Shown piece after piece: positions 25,755 through 32,409 of a DNA stretch of 34,958 nt. The stretch's first letter is position 1; each line of letters starts with the position of its first letter. The translations under genes and the position numbers were made by a program. The notes under the pieces were generated by a model. That model made no database searches. It had not been told where the DNA came from and saw only the letters and a program-made list of their open reading frames with translations. The DNA is from Bacteroidota bacterium (lineage in GTDB: Bacteria; Bacteroidota; Bacteroidia; Bacteroidales; F082). The stretch is from NCBI GenBank assembly GCA_003232915.1, contig QIKE01000063.1:1-34958 (forward strand). Reading direction: 5' to 3'.

Positions 25755-26155
25755 CATTTATAAAGCCCATCTATTAAGCCTCTATAACTTGCCAAGTATT
25801 CCACCTTTCAGTTCTACTATGTTTCCAACCAAATGGTTAAAACGTCCGCTCTGGCTATCTAATTAATGCAATATCTGTTTTGTCCGATACCAAAAGGGTA
25901 TGCTTAAAATCAATAGGTCAGGCAAATAAGTTATGACATATGCGAGCACTTGCATCATTTTGGGGGTAGAGGGATGAAAAAAACCGAATTGTTGAAATAT
26001 TAGCACTTTGACCATTTAATAACACTAAAAAATAGTAGAATTCGTGTAGAGAAAATTTGTAAAGAAAAAACTCATTTATTTTTTCTACGGAAAACCTGTT
26101 TTGGGTGTTTACGTTTAAACCCCGAACATTTTTCCTTTCTTTCCCCCCTTTTGTC
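25755..26155. other. Intergenic stretch after tRNA-Ala
   Basis: A 401-base AT-rich gap between the tRNA terminator and the 3' end of the B12 operon. No gene, integrase or direct repeat of the tRNA 3' end is visible. A minus-strand fragment near 25775-25862 reads 'SGRFNHLVGNIVELKGGILGKL' before a stop; it could be a gene remnant, but I cannot place it. Confidence 0.5.
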
Positions 26156-27280
26156 TTATTCCCCCTTTTTTTTAAAACAAAAGTCTCCCGGAATAATGCC
26201 GGTCGTTAAAGTATCGACGGGCAAGCCGTTGGGGCGGAAAATGTAAACTTTGCCAGAACGTACAAAATCAATGGCATCAGAAACGTAGAGAGACGAATTT
26301 ACAGGATCGATGCCGAGTGCATAAAACAATTTTTCGTCTTGCGGTATCAAAGAATTGACAGGTAACGATTTGCTTTCTATTGACATAACATACACTCCTG
26401 CGTTGGCTATTGCGCTACCCGACCAGTCGTTGTACAAAAAAAACAAACTGTCGCCACCATTATTTATACACAAATTTGATGGTGAGGCTGCCATATCTTT
26501 GAATAGGAAAACCGCTTCCGTTTTCAAACTTTTAGCATCAATTTTGGTAAGTGCTGCCATTTCTTGTCCGTACGGGCTTCCTATTGTTCCCCCGTCTGAC
26601 AATACCCAAAGTTTGTTGTACTTATCTATCACCATGCTATTTGGTTGTTTAGTCACTTCAACAGAATCAACCAAACGGTCGGTTAGTGAATTGATAATTA
26701 GCACTTTGTTGTCATACGACCAAGCATTTACAAACACCCGTTCGTGAAATTTTATCATTTGTTCTGATGGATGTTGATAAAAGTCGGGATTGTGGTTGTT
26801 GAGCGAAATACTACCTGTAATTTTGTTGGTTTTTAAATTTACAATACTAATGGCCTTGGCATAAAGATCGGATACATATGCTTTTTGCTTATTGACAAAA
26901 AGGATATAGCGCGGTGAAGTGAAACCGGTGATTTTTGCCACATAGCGAAAAGTACGGATGTTGATAATGTATATTTTCCCCGAATTATTCACTACAATAT
27001 AACCCAGCGAATCGTTAATGCTCATTGAAAAAGCCACATCGCCAAGTGGGAGGGCATTGGCATTGTAAAAAATATTGTTGAGCGTTTGTCCCGTTTTCGG
27101 TTTGTAATACGAAAGCGAAGCATTTCCATACATAAAATTTCCTTCATTGACGATAAAAACGCCGACGCCTTGTACGTTTTTGTTTAAAAGGTTGAAATCG
27201 CGCAACGCATCATCATTCATACAAGCGTTTTGTATGCCTAACAATACCACGAACATAAAATATTTTAAATATTTTGTCAT
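26156..27280 (-). CDS. BtuG-like beta-propeller surface lipoprotein
   Basis: A 374-residue lipoprotein, predicted to capture cobalamin and cap the BtuB-like receptor. The signal peptide ends at Cys20, followed by M-N-D-D, an acidic stretch like the lipoprotein export signal that places proteins on the Bacteroidota surface. The mature part is a YncE-type propeller (DUF5074-like) with repeated strands such as 'SPRYILFVNKQKAYVSD', 'KAISIVNLKTNKITGSI', 'NSMVIDKYNKLWVLSDGG' and 'NSSLYVSDAIDF'. In Bacteroides, BtuG is a seven-bladed propeller encoded beside btuB, which is the situation here (4-base ATGA overlap with the receptor gene, same riboswitch-controlled operon). The last gene of the operon. 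Sequence alone does not prove B12 binding. Confidence 0.82.
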   Translation of the reverse strand: MTKYLKYFMFVVLLGIQNACMNDDALRDFNLLNKNVQGVGVFIVNEGNFMYGNASLSYYKPKTGQTLNNIFYNANALPLGDVAFSMSINDSLGYIVVNNSGKIYIINIRTFRYVAKITGFTSPRYILFVNKQKAYVSDLYAKAISIVNLKTNKITGSISLNNHNPDFYQHPSEQMIKFHERVFVNAWSYDNKVLIINSLTDRLVDSVEVTKQPNSMVIDKYNKLWVLSDGGTIGSPYGQEMAALTKIDAKSLKTEAVFLFKDMAASPSNLCINNGGDSLFFLYNDWSGSAIANAGVYVMSIESKSLPVNSLIPQDEKLFYALGIDPVNSSLYVSDAIDFVRSGKVYIFRPNGLPVDTLTTGIIPGDFCFKKKGE

Positions 27281-29259
27281 ATTTTCAACAATAATGTCAA
27301 CAAATAATTTCGTCGTGGCATAGGGCGTCCCAAAACCGAACGGTATTCTTCATTTAATAAATTATAAATTTTCAGTTGTAACGAAAGCGAGGTAGAACCG
27401 AATACAAATAGTTTCGATAAATAGAGGTTATTCATAAAATATGGATACAGCCAATCACGTCGTTGCAACTCGTTGGTTGAAGTAGTAAAACGTTCGCTGT
27501 ATGAGTTGTTGATGTAATTTATACTAATGCCTTTGTATCGCAAGTCAATTGTCATATTTCCTGAATAGAGCGGAATATATGGCAATTGTTTTCCGATAGC
27601 ATTGCTACCCCAAACGATGGGATCGCCATAGTTGAGTGAACGTGTATAGGAATAGTTTACAAGCACCTTAACTTTTATTTTGCCAATTGGAAAAGCAATG
27701 TTCAACGACATTTCCAGTCCTTTGGCAACAACTTTTTTAATATTTTGCGCTTGCCAATAGCCCTGTGGTGCAGGTAGCCAAATAATCCAGCCCGTGATGT
27801 TGTTGTAAAACAAGCTTAATTGGGATCGAAATGTTATCGTAGCTATTTTAAATTGTGCATCGACACCGGCTTCGGTTGCCAAACCTTCTTCGGTTTTCAA
27901 ATTGGGGTTACCACCCGGATACCAGTACAAATCGTTTAAAGCTGGATAGTGTACATTTCGTGCTATATTGGCACGGATGTTTAGACGGCCGTTTTGTAAG
28001 GCTTTTAAACTGATGCCGAAAAACGGGACTAACGGAAGATTTCGGTTGTTTATCCAATTTTTGCGCAACAAAAGAGCTGTCGAAATTCGATTTCCAAATT
28101 TTTGTCGCCACGAAAAAAGCAAACGATGTTCGTTTTGCAAGCGGTTATATCCTATTTTCCCAATGCTATCGAAAGTATTCACGTGATGAAAATCGAAATC
28201 GTATTCTGCTTTGAAAGCAGTATTTTCTGAAAGTTGAAAACGGTAAGTAATTTGGTTGAAAAGGCTAAACAACTGCGAATTGGAAAAAATAGCATATTGA
28301 TAACCTTGTCCTGCTATTTTGTTTCTAAGGGTATAAATCAGCTTTTGCGAAACAAAAGCCGTTTGAAAGTTAAGTTTTCCATTTTTTCCGAAATGGCTGT
28401 AACGTAACACACTACGATGGTCGGTTTCGGCTTGCCGGCTGATATTCGAGTAATCGTCCCCTTCGTAAGTATTTAAGCGCGGGAGGCTACGGTCTGATTT
28501 TTGAAACCAATAGATAGCTTTAAATAACGAATTTTTCCCAAGTCTGAATTCAACTTGTTGTTGTATGCCGTAAAGCCTGTAGTCAGCTTGTTTGTTTTTT
28601 TGCACGGGATAGATATACCGGCCTGTGAGGCTGTCGATGTCGGCAATATTTTTATTTTTAAACAAAAAATCGTTTTTAGAATAATTAAAAAAAATGCGGG
28701 TATCAAGATGTAGCCGCCGGTTTCCGCCTTGTATATGCAAAAAATTGTTTGTGGTGCTGTAACTTCCAAAACCTGTTAGCACATTTAGTCCGAAATGTTT
28801 CGACCAATCGGTTTGGTTGTCAAGTTGTATGCTTCCGCCGAGTGCTCCAGAAGTTTCGGTTATTGAGCTGTTTCCGGGGCTAATGGAAATATCGTCGGAA
28901 AGAAAAACCGGAAGCAATGAAAAATCAACCTGTCCGAGCATAGGCGAACTAATGCTGATACCGTTCCATAACACGTCGGTATGTGAAGCGGCGGTTCCAC
29001 GAAACGACACAGTTGATAATGCGCCACGACCTTCGTTTTTTACAAAAACCGAACTGTGGATGTCGAGCAAATCGGATAGCGAAACCGTTGCCTCGCTTTG
29101 TAGCACAAGCGTGTCGATTTTATAGCTTAGGGTTCCCGCGGCAGCCGTATTTTTTGATGAAATAATTTCAAATTCGGGAAGATTTAAGGTGTCTGTCGGC
29201 AGTTGTCCAAAAACAAAAAATGCGTTTAACATCAATATTATCATCCAAAACTGTTTCAT
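27277..29259 (-). CDS. btuB: BtuB-like TonB-dependent cobalamin receptor
   Basis: A 660-residue outer-membrane transporter. The signal peptide (1-19, ending V-F-G-Q) is followed by a plug domain (~30-150) with 'LSDLLDIHSSVFVKNEGRGALSTVSFRG', 'VLWNGISI' and 'ETSGALGGSIQLDN', and then a 22-strand type barrel ('RLNIRANIARNVHYPALNDLYWYPGGNPNLKTEEG', 'LQLKIYNLLNEEYRSVLGRPMPRRNY'). No carboxypeptidase-like N-terminal extension, so it is not a SusC type. I start at the ATG at 29259, which overlaps the upstream stop (ATGA); the in-frame GTG at 29265 is less likely. Length and plug resemble BtuB, and the riboswitch upstream of the operon supports corrinoid as the cargo. Confidence 0.88.
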   Translation of the reverse strand: MKQFWMIILMLNAFFVFGQLPTDTLNLPEFEIISSKNTAAAGTLSYKIDTLVLQSEATVSLSDLLDIHSSVFVKNEGRGALSTVSFRGTAASHTDVLWNGISISSPMLGQVDFSLLPVFLSDDISISPGNSSITETSGALGGSIQLDNQTDWSKHFGLNVLTGFGSYSTTNNFLHIQGGNRRLHLDTRIFFNYSKNDFLFKNKNIADIDSLTGRYIYPVQKNKQADYRLYGIQQQVEFRLGKNSLFKAIYWFQKSDRSLPRLNTYEGDDYSNISRQAETDHRSVLRYSHFGKNGKLNFQTAFVSQKLIYTLRNKIAGQGYQYAIFSNSQLFSLFNQITYRFQLSENTAFKAEYDFDFHHVNTFDSIGKIGYNRLQNEHRLLFSWRQKFGNRISTALLLRKNWINNRNLPLVPFFGISLKALQNGRLNIRANIARNVHYPALNDLYWYPGGNPNLKTEEGLATEAGVDAQFKIATITFRSQLSLFYNNITGWIIWLPAPQGYWQAQNIKKVVAKGLEMSLNIAFPIGKIKVKVLVNYSYTRSLNYGDPIVWGSNAIGKQLPYIPLYSGNMTIDLRYKGISINYINNSYSERFTTSTNELQRRDWLYPYFMNNLYLSKLFVFGSTSLSLQLKIYNLLNEEYRSVLGRPMPRRNYLLTLLLKI

Positions 29260-30302
29260 TGCCACCGATGAAATATCATAATTTTTTTTGTCATAGAGCC
29301 ATCAGAAGTTTCAATTCGTAACACATAAAAACCATTGCTAAGTATGCGAGTGTTGATTTGCAATGCGTTGTTGTGCGGCCTATAACCTAGAAGGTGCGAA
29401 CCTTGCGACGAGAACAAATCAACTTGCAATATTTTAGTTTGACAAGTGATAGATAATCCGTTGTCGGCAGGTATGGGAAATATTTTTAATTTTTCGGAAA
29501 CGGTATTTTTATTTATCACTTGTGTATGTTTATATTGATGGATAACACCAACAGCATTCAGGTCGAAACCACCTGTCCAAAAGGGTGTTGGCCAAGGGTC
29601 GTTGATAATATTTTGTTTTGCGTCGTGAGTGGCAAATGGCAGATTTACGTCGCCCACCACATCAACGATTCTGATAAAGTTGATACTGTCGATGTTAATG
29701 CCGAAGCTATCTGCCAGTTCTTCAAGGTCGAAAGGTGTTCCGTAGCCCGATACATATTTTCCGGCAAGGTTATGAATTTTTTGGGGATTAATTTGACCGA
29801 AACTTGCTATTTGAGCAGTATCTTGTGTAAGCGAAACTGACGGAAAACGGACAAATCGTATCCCATCGGTACTAACTTCCACAAAAGCAAGTTCAAGAAA
29901 ATCGTTGAAAGGCGGTAAGGAAGAAGAGAAGCCATTTTCGAAAACGGCAAAATCGGAACCTTCCTTGTTGGCAATGGGTTTTTGAAAACTCAAAATGGCA
30001 CTTCCGCCGTCGCCAAGGCTAAGCACGTCCATATTGTTTTCGGGGTAACCTGTAGCATTACCGGCAAGGCCGAAAAAGGCTTTGTTTGAGGTGATGCCGC
30101 CTTGTGAATATGTTTGCGTGGTGTCTTCAATATTGATGTATCCGCGTTGCACGGTACAGCCTGTTGCCCATGCAACAAAAATGCTACTGTCTTTGCCGAT
30201 GGCTGTAGTTCCTACATTACCAGCTCCAGGAGCAAATTGTGCCAAAATAGACTGAGGTACAAAAAACAACCATATAACAATTTTGCGGATCAGGTTTTTC
30301 AT
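29256..30302 (-). CDS. T9SS-sorted secreted protein of the B12 operon
   Basis: A 348-residue secreted protein. Sec signal 1-21 (ending I-L-A-Q), then a globular domain (~22-260) with the landmarks 'VAWATGCTVQRGYINI', 'VLSLGDGGSAILSFQKPI', 'GSDFAVFENGF', 'LAFVEVSTDGIRFVRFP', 'GYGTPFDLEEL' and 'GFDLNAVGVI'. The last ~75 residues ('LKIFPIPADNGLSI...NGFYVLRIETSDGSMTKKIMIFH') form a type A T9SS sorting domain, which directs the protein through the outer membrane. I know similar globular domains from uncharacterised cell-surface proteins in Bacteroidota B12 loci, but have no proven function. It lies between the DUF4465 gene (124-base gap with a large hairpin) and the btuB-like gene (4-base overlap). 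Confidence 0.78.
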   Translation of the reverse strand: MKNLIRKIVIWLFFVPQSILAQFAPGAGNVGTTAIGKDSSIFVAWATGCTVQRGYINIEDTTQTYSQGGITSNKAFFGLAGNATGYPENNMDVLSLGDGGSAILSFQKPIANKEGSDFAVFENGFSSSLPPFNDFLELAFVEVSTDGIRFVRFPSVSLTQDTAQIASFGQINPQKIHNLAGKYVSGYGTPFDLEELADSFGINIDSINFIRIVDVVGDVNLPFATHDAKQNIINDPWPTPFWTGGFDLNAVGVIHQYKHTQVINKNTVSEKLKIFPIPADNGLSITCQTKILQVDLFSSQGSHLLGYRPHNNALQINTRILSNGFYVLRIETSDGSMTKKIMIFHRWQ

Positions 30303-30324
30303 ATTTTTTTATTTCGTAACCAGA

Positions 30325-30386
30325 GAAGAAGAGGATTTACAACTTTGCAGCAAATCTGCCGGCAACGGCTATAAATCCTCTTCTTC
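30325..30386. other. Large intra-operon hairpin
   Basis: A perfect 15-bp inverted repeat (GAAGAAGAGGATTTA at 30325-30339 with TAAATCCTCTTCTTC at 30372-30386) around a 32-base loop that holds a smaller stem (GCAG/CTGC). It lies between two genes of the minus-strand B12 operon. Read on the minus strand there is no T run after it, so it is unlikely to be an intrinsic terminator there; on the plus strand a T run follows. Confidence 0.75.
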
Positions 30387-30426
30387 TTTTTAAAAGAAAA
30401 AAAGATAATCTTGCCTTTTTGGGAGA

Positions 30427-31431
30427 TTATTGTTTGATGATTTTTTTGGTAACCGATTTGCCTTGTTTTTGTATTGTCGCAAAATACATTCCGGCAGGAT
30501 ATTCCGACAAGTCGATACGTATTTTATCATAGTGCGAATCGACCGAATAAATAATTTTTCCCGTAAGGGTGCTCACACCTATTTTTGCGTTGCGTACACC
30601 TTCGAGGTTTAAAATATTTTGTACCGGATTGGGATACGCTTTTGTATCAAACGTAAAATTGTCGGCGATACCATTGTCGATATCATTCAGATTATCAATA
30701 CAAAAAAAAGCAGGTGTGTTCATACCGTAACTGCCCACATCGCTTGAACGAAGGCTAAACGTAAGGCTGTCAACTGAACCGAGAATGGTTAAATTGATAT
30801 AGGCCCAGTAATCAATGATATAATCTTGCGAATTGTCGGCGAAACGGTAATCGGCGAGATAAAAGTTCACCGAGTCGGTAAAGATACCCTGATTGTAGCC
30901 GCGAATAATAAGCAAAAACCAGTCGGGATCGTTACCGCTGTCGCCACCGAATTTTTTCGCATAATTGTCGCCGTTACGCATCGACAGTGCTGCATAAGTT
31001 GAATTTGTAACAAAAACACCTTTAATAATTGAACCGGCTAAAGGTTCTTGCAATTTTACGCTAATGGGGATGGGGTTGTAAGTACCGCTTAACCAATTGA
31101 GAGTTACGTTACCAACGGCATAGTTCGACGAGCCGTTTGCGCCACCGCCCGTAAAAGCACTGTATTGATTAGCCCAACCGGCAGTGGTGTCGTCGGTAAT
31201 GTCGGAATACGAAAAACTGTTCCACGAACTATAAGTTGTATCGTAGTTGTTGAAAAAATAAGCGCTACCGCTTACAAAACCGCCATTTAAGTCGGAGCCA
31301 TTCCAATACGACTCGGCTGAAAGCGTCAGATCGTCAAAGGTCGAAATTTGTGCATTTGACAATACTGGCAATAAAATGCCCAAGGCCACAATAGCCTTAA
31401 AAAAGTACTTTGTTTTCATTGTAAAAACCAT
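30427..31431 (-). CDS. DUF4465 (BtuH-like) cobalamin-binding protein with T9SS sorting domain
   Basis: A 334-residue secreted protein. An ATG at 31419 gives a tighter signal peptide (MKTKYFFKAIVALG..LSNAQ) than the one at 31431. The DUF4465 domain (~25-245) is recognised by 'STFDDLTLSAESYWNGSDLNGGF.SG.AYFFNNYD' style residues, 'WNSFSYSDITDDTT', 'NSTYAALSMRNGD', 'DWFLLIIRGYN' and 'YWAYINLTILGSVDSLTFSLRSSDVGSYGMNTPAFFCIDNL'. DUF4465 proteins of Bacteroides (BtuH) bind vitamin B12 and are lipoproteins. Here the C terminus is instead a type A T9SS domain ('KAYPNPVQNILNLEG...YPAGMYFATIQKQGKSVTKKIIKQ'). First gene after the cobalamin riboswitch. Confidence 0.85.
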   Translation of the reverse strand: MVFTMKTKYFFKAIVALGILLPVLSNAQISTFDDLTLSAESYWNGSDLNGGFVSGSAYFFNNYDTTYSSWNSFSYSDITDDTTAGWANQYSAFTGGGANGSSNYAVGNVTLNWLSGTYNPIPISVKLQEPLAGSIIKGVFVTNSTYAALSMRNGDNYAKKFGGDSGNDPDWFLLIIRGYNQGIFTDSVNFYLADYRFADNSQDYIIDYWAYINLTILGSVDSLTFSLRSSDVGSYGMNTPAFFCIDNLNDIDNGIADNFTFDTKAYPNPVQNILNLEGVRNAKIGVSTLTGKIIYSVDSHYDKIRIDLSEYPAGMYFATIQKQGKSVTKKIIKQ

Positions 31432-31596
31432 TTTTAGTTAAACATTACAAAAATTTACTGTGATGCTGGAATAACACAAGCATCATCATCAACGGAAAAA
31501 AAATCCCTTGATGTAATTTTCGTAAGCTAACCGGAAGTTAAGAGGGAAGAAGTATTATTTCCTCCAGCTTTTCGCCCGAAAGCTTCGAAAAAACAA

Positions 31597-31748
31597 ATAA
31601 TGGCAGGTCTTCCGGCTCATCGTACTTTGGTTTGCCTTCCCATCTTGTTAAAAACCAAAACAGTGGCCTGTATGATACCAAAGCAATAACACGACTTACG
31701 GCTGCGGGGACAGCTCCTGTTTTTCACAGGATTCCCTTTACCATTATC
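31597..31748 (-). promoter_or_regulatory. Cobalamin riboswitch
   Basis: On the minus strand the hallmark elements appear in order: P1 ATAATGG (31747-31741), the core 'AAAGGGAATCCTGTGAAAAA' with 'CAGGAGCTGTCCCCGC' and 'AGCCGTAAG', then GCCACTG and GGGAAGGC pairing across an arm, the B12 box 'GAGCCGGAAGACCTGCC', and the closing P1 strand CCATTAT (31603-31597), which pairs perfectly with the first. It lies about 165 bases upstream of the DUF4465 gene. A stem near 31569-31587 (AGCTTTCG/CGAAAAGCT region) may belong to the expression platform. Binding of the cofactor would turn the uptake operon off. Confidence 0.95.
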
Positions 31749-31752
31749 GTTA

Positions 31753-31760
31753 CAAAGATA
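31753..31760 (-). promoter_or_regulatory. -7 promoter element of the B12 operon
   Basis: TATCTTTG on the minus strand, ending 5 bases before the P1 stem of the cobalamin riboswitch, so the transcript would begin at about the riboswitch 5' end. Confidence 0.65.
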
Positions 31761-31843
31761 CTAATGTTTTGTAAGCAGCTACGATTATCAATTAATTTTA
31801 TCAAATTAATACTTAGTTCTACTTTGTTAAATTAATTCATTCA

Positions 31844-31887
31844 TTTTTTTAATCTTAATAAATCAGTCCGATCAGTGTGCTATTGAA
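31844..31887 (+). repeat. Direct repeat, copy 1
   Basis: A 44-base unit (seven T, then AATCTTAATAAATCAG... ending CAGTGTGCTATTGAA) repeated 75 bases downstream at 31919-31962 with 39 of 44 bases identical. Copy 1 also forms an 8-bp stem (ATCAGTGT 31871-31878 with ACACTGAT 31892-31899) followed by T residues. Confidence 0.75.
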
Positions 31888-31918
31888 AGGGACACTGATT
31901 TTTATGATTAGGTTATGA

Positions 31919-31962
31919 TTTTTTTAATCTTATTAAATCAGTTTAATCAGTGTGCTATTAAA
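31919..31962 (+). repeat. Direct repeat, copy 2
   Basis: Second copy of the 44-base unit at 31844-31887, with five substitutions. It lacks the downstream ACACTGAT arm and so cannot form the same stem. Confidence 0.75.
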
Positions 31963-31986
31963 CACAAAATAAAATTTAATAAATTA

Positions 31987-31994
31987 TACTTTTG
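31987..31994 (+). promoter_or_regulatory. -7 promoter element
   Basis: TACTTTTG, identical to the elements before tRNA-Ala and the DUF2795 gene. It lies 25 bases after the second direct repeat and points toward the beta-helix gene. Confidence 0.5.
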
Positions 31995-32409
31995 TATTAA
32001 TAATTTTTTTACCTTTACCCACATAAACAAAATACCAATATGATAGCTGTTAATAAATTACAAAAGCAAAACTTATATTCAATTCTGTATAGTGTAGTAA
32101 CACAGGCTTATACCCCCGCACCATCAACTCCGGCGATTCTCCTTTTAACCGTCCTTGCTAACTTTTTCAACAATGTATTTCAACAACACAACGGCGGAGT
32201 TACACTTTTTACACCAGCAAATTTCGCCGGAAATTTCAAAACAGGTTTTAATTATGTGCCTTGCTACAAAACCAAATATATTTTTATTTTGGGGATGAAT
32301 AAATTCGAATGACGGGTCCCTCCGTTTATCGAAAATGTTTTTAATCGGATGGGATTTCATACAACCAAAACAAATAATACTAACACTTACTAACTTAAAA
32401 ACAAAAATT

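Larger units (their letters stand above)
31770..32409. other. Intergenic region upstream of the T9SS beta-helix gene
   Basis: About 640 bases between divergent units. It holds a 44-base direct repeat pair, a -7 element at 31987-31994 and two overlapping open frames that I do not trust: 32040-32312 on the plus strand, and 32145-32360 on the minus strand with a C-x2-C pair (CWCKKC). Neither has a recognised family. If the promoter at 31987 drives the gene at 32410, the leader is about 400 bases. Confidence 0.5.

Noticed and set aside
25637-26155. tRNA-Ala as a possible integration site for a mobile island
   Set aside because: No integrase, no repeat of the tRNA 3' end and no phage-like gene follows; the next genes form a coherent B12 operon.
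30325-30386. The intra-operon hairpin as an intrinsic terminator of the DUF4465 gene
   Set aside because: On the minus strand the stem is followed by a mixed sequence without a T run; the T run lies on the other side.
32040-32312. A 90-codon plus-strand frame behind a -7 element
   Set aside because: No family features; an overlapping minus-strand frame (32145-32360, with CWCKKC) is equally open. Left as unassigned leader sequence.
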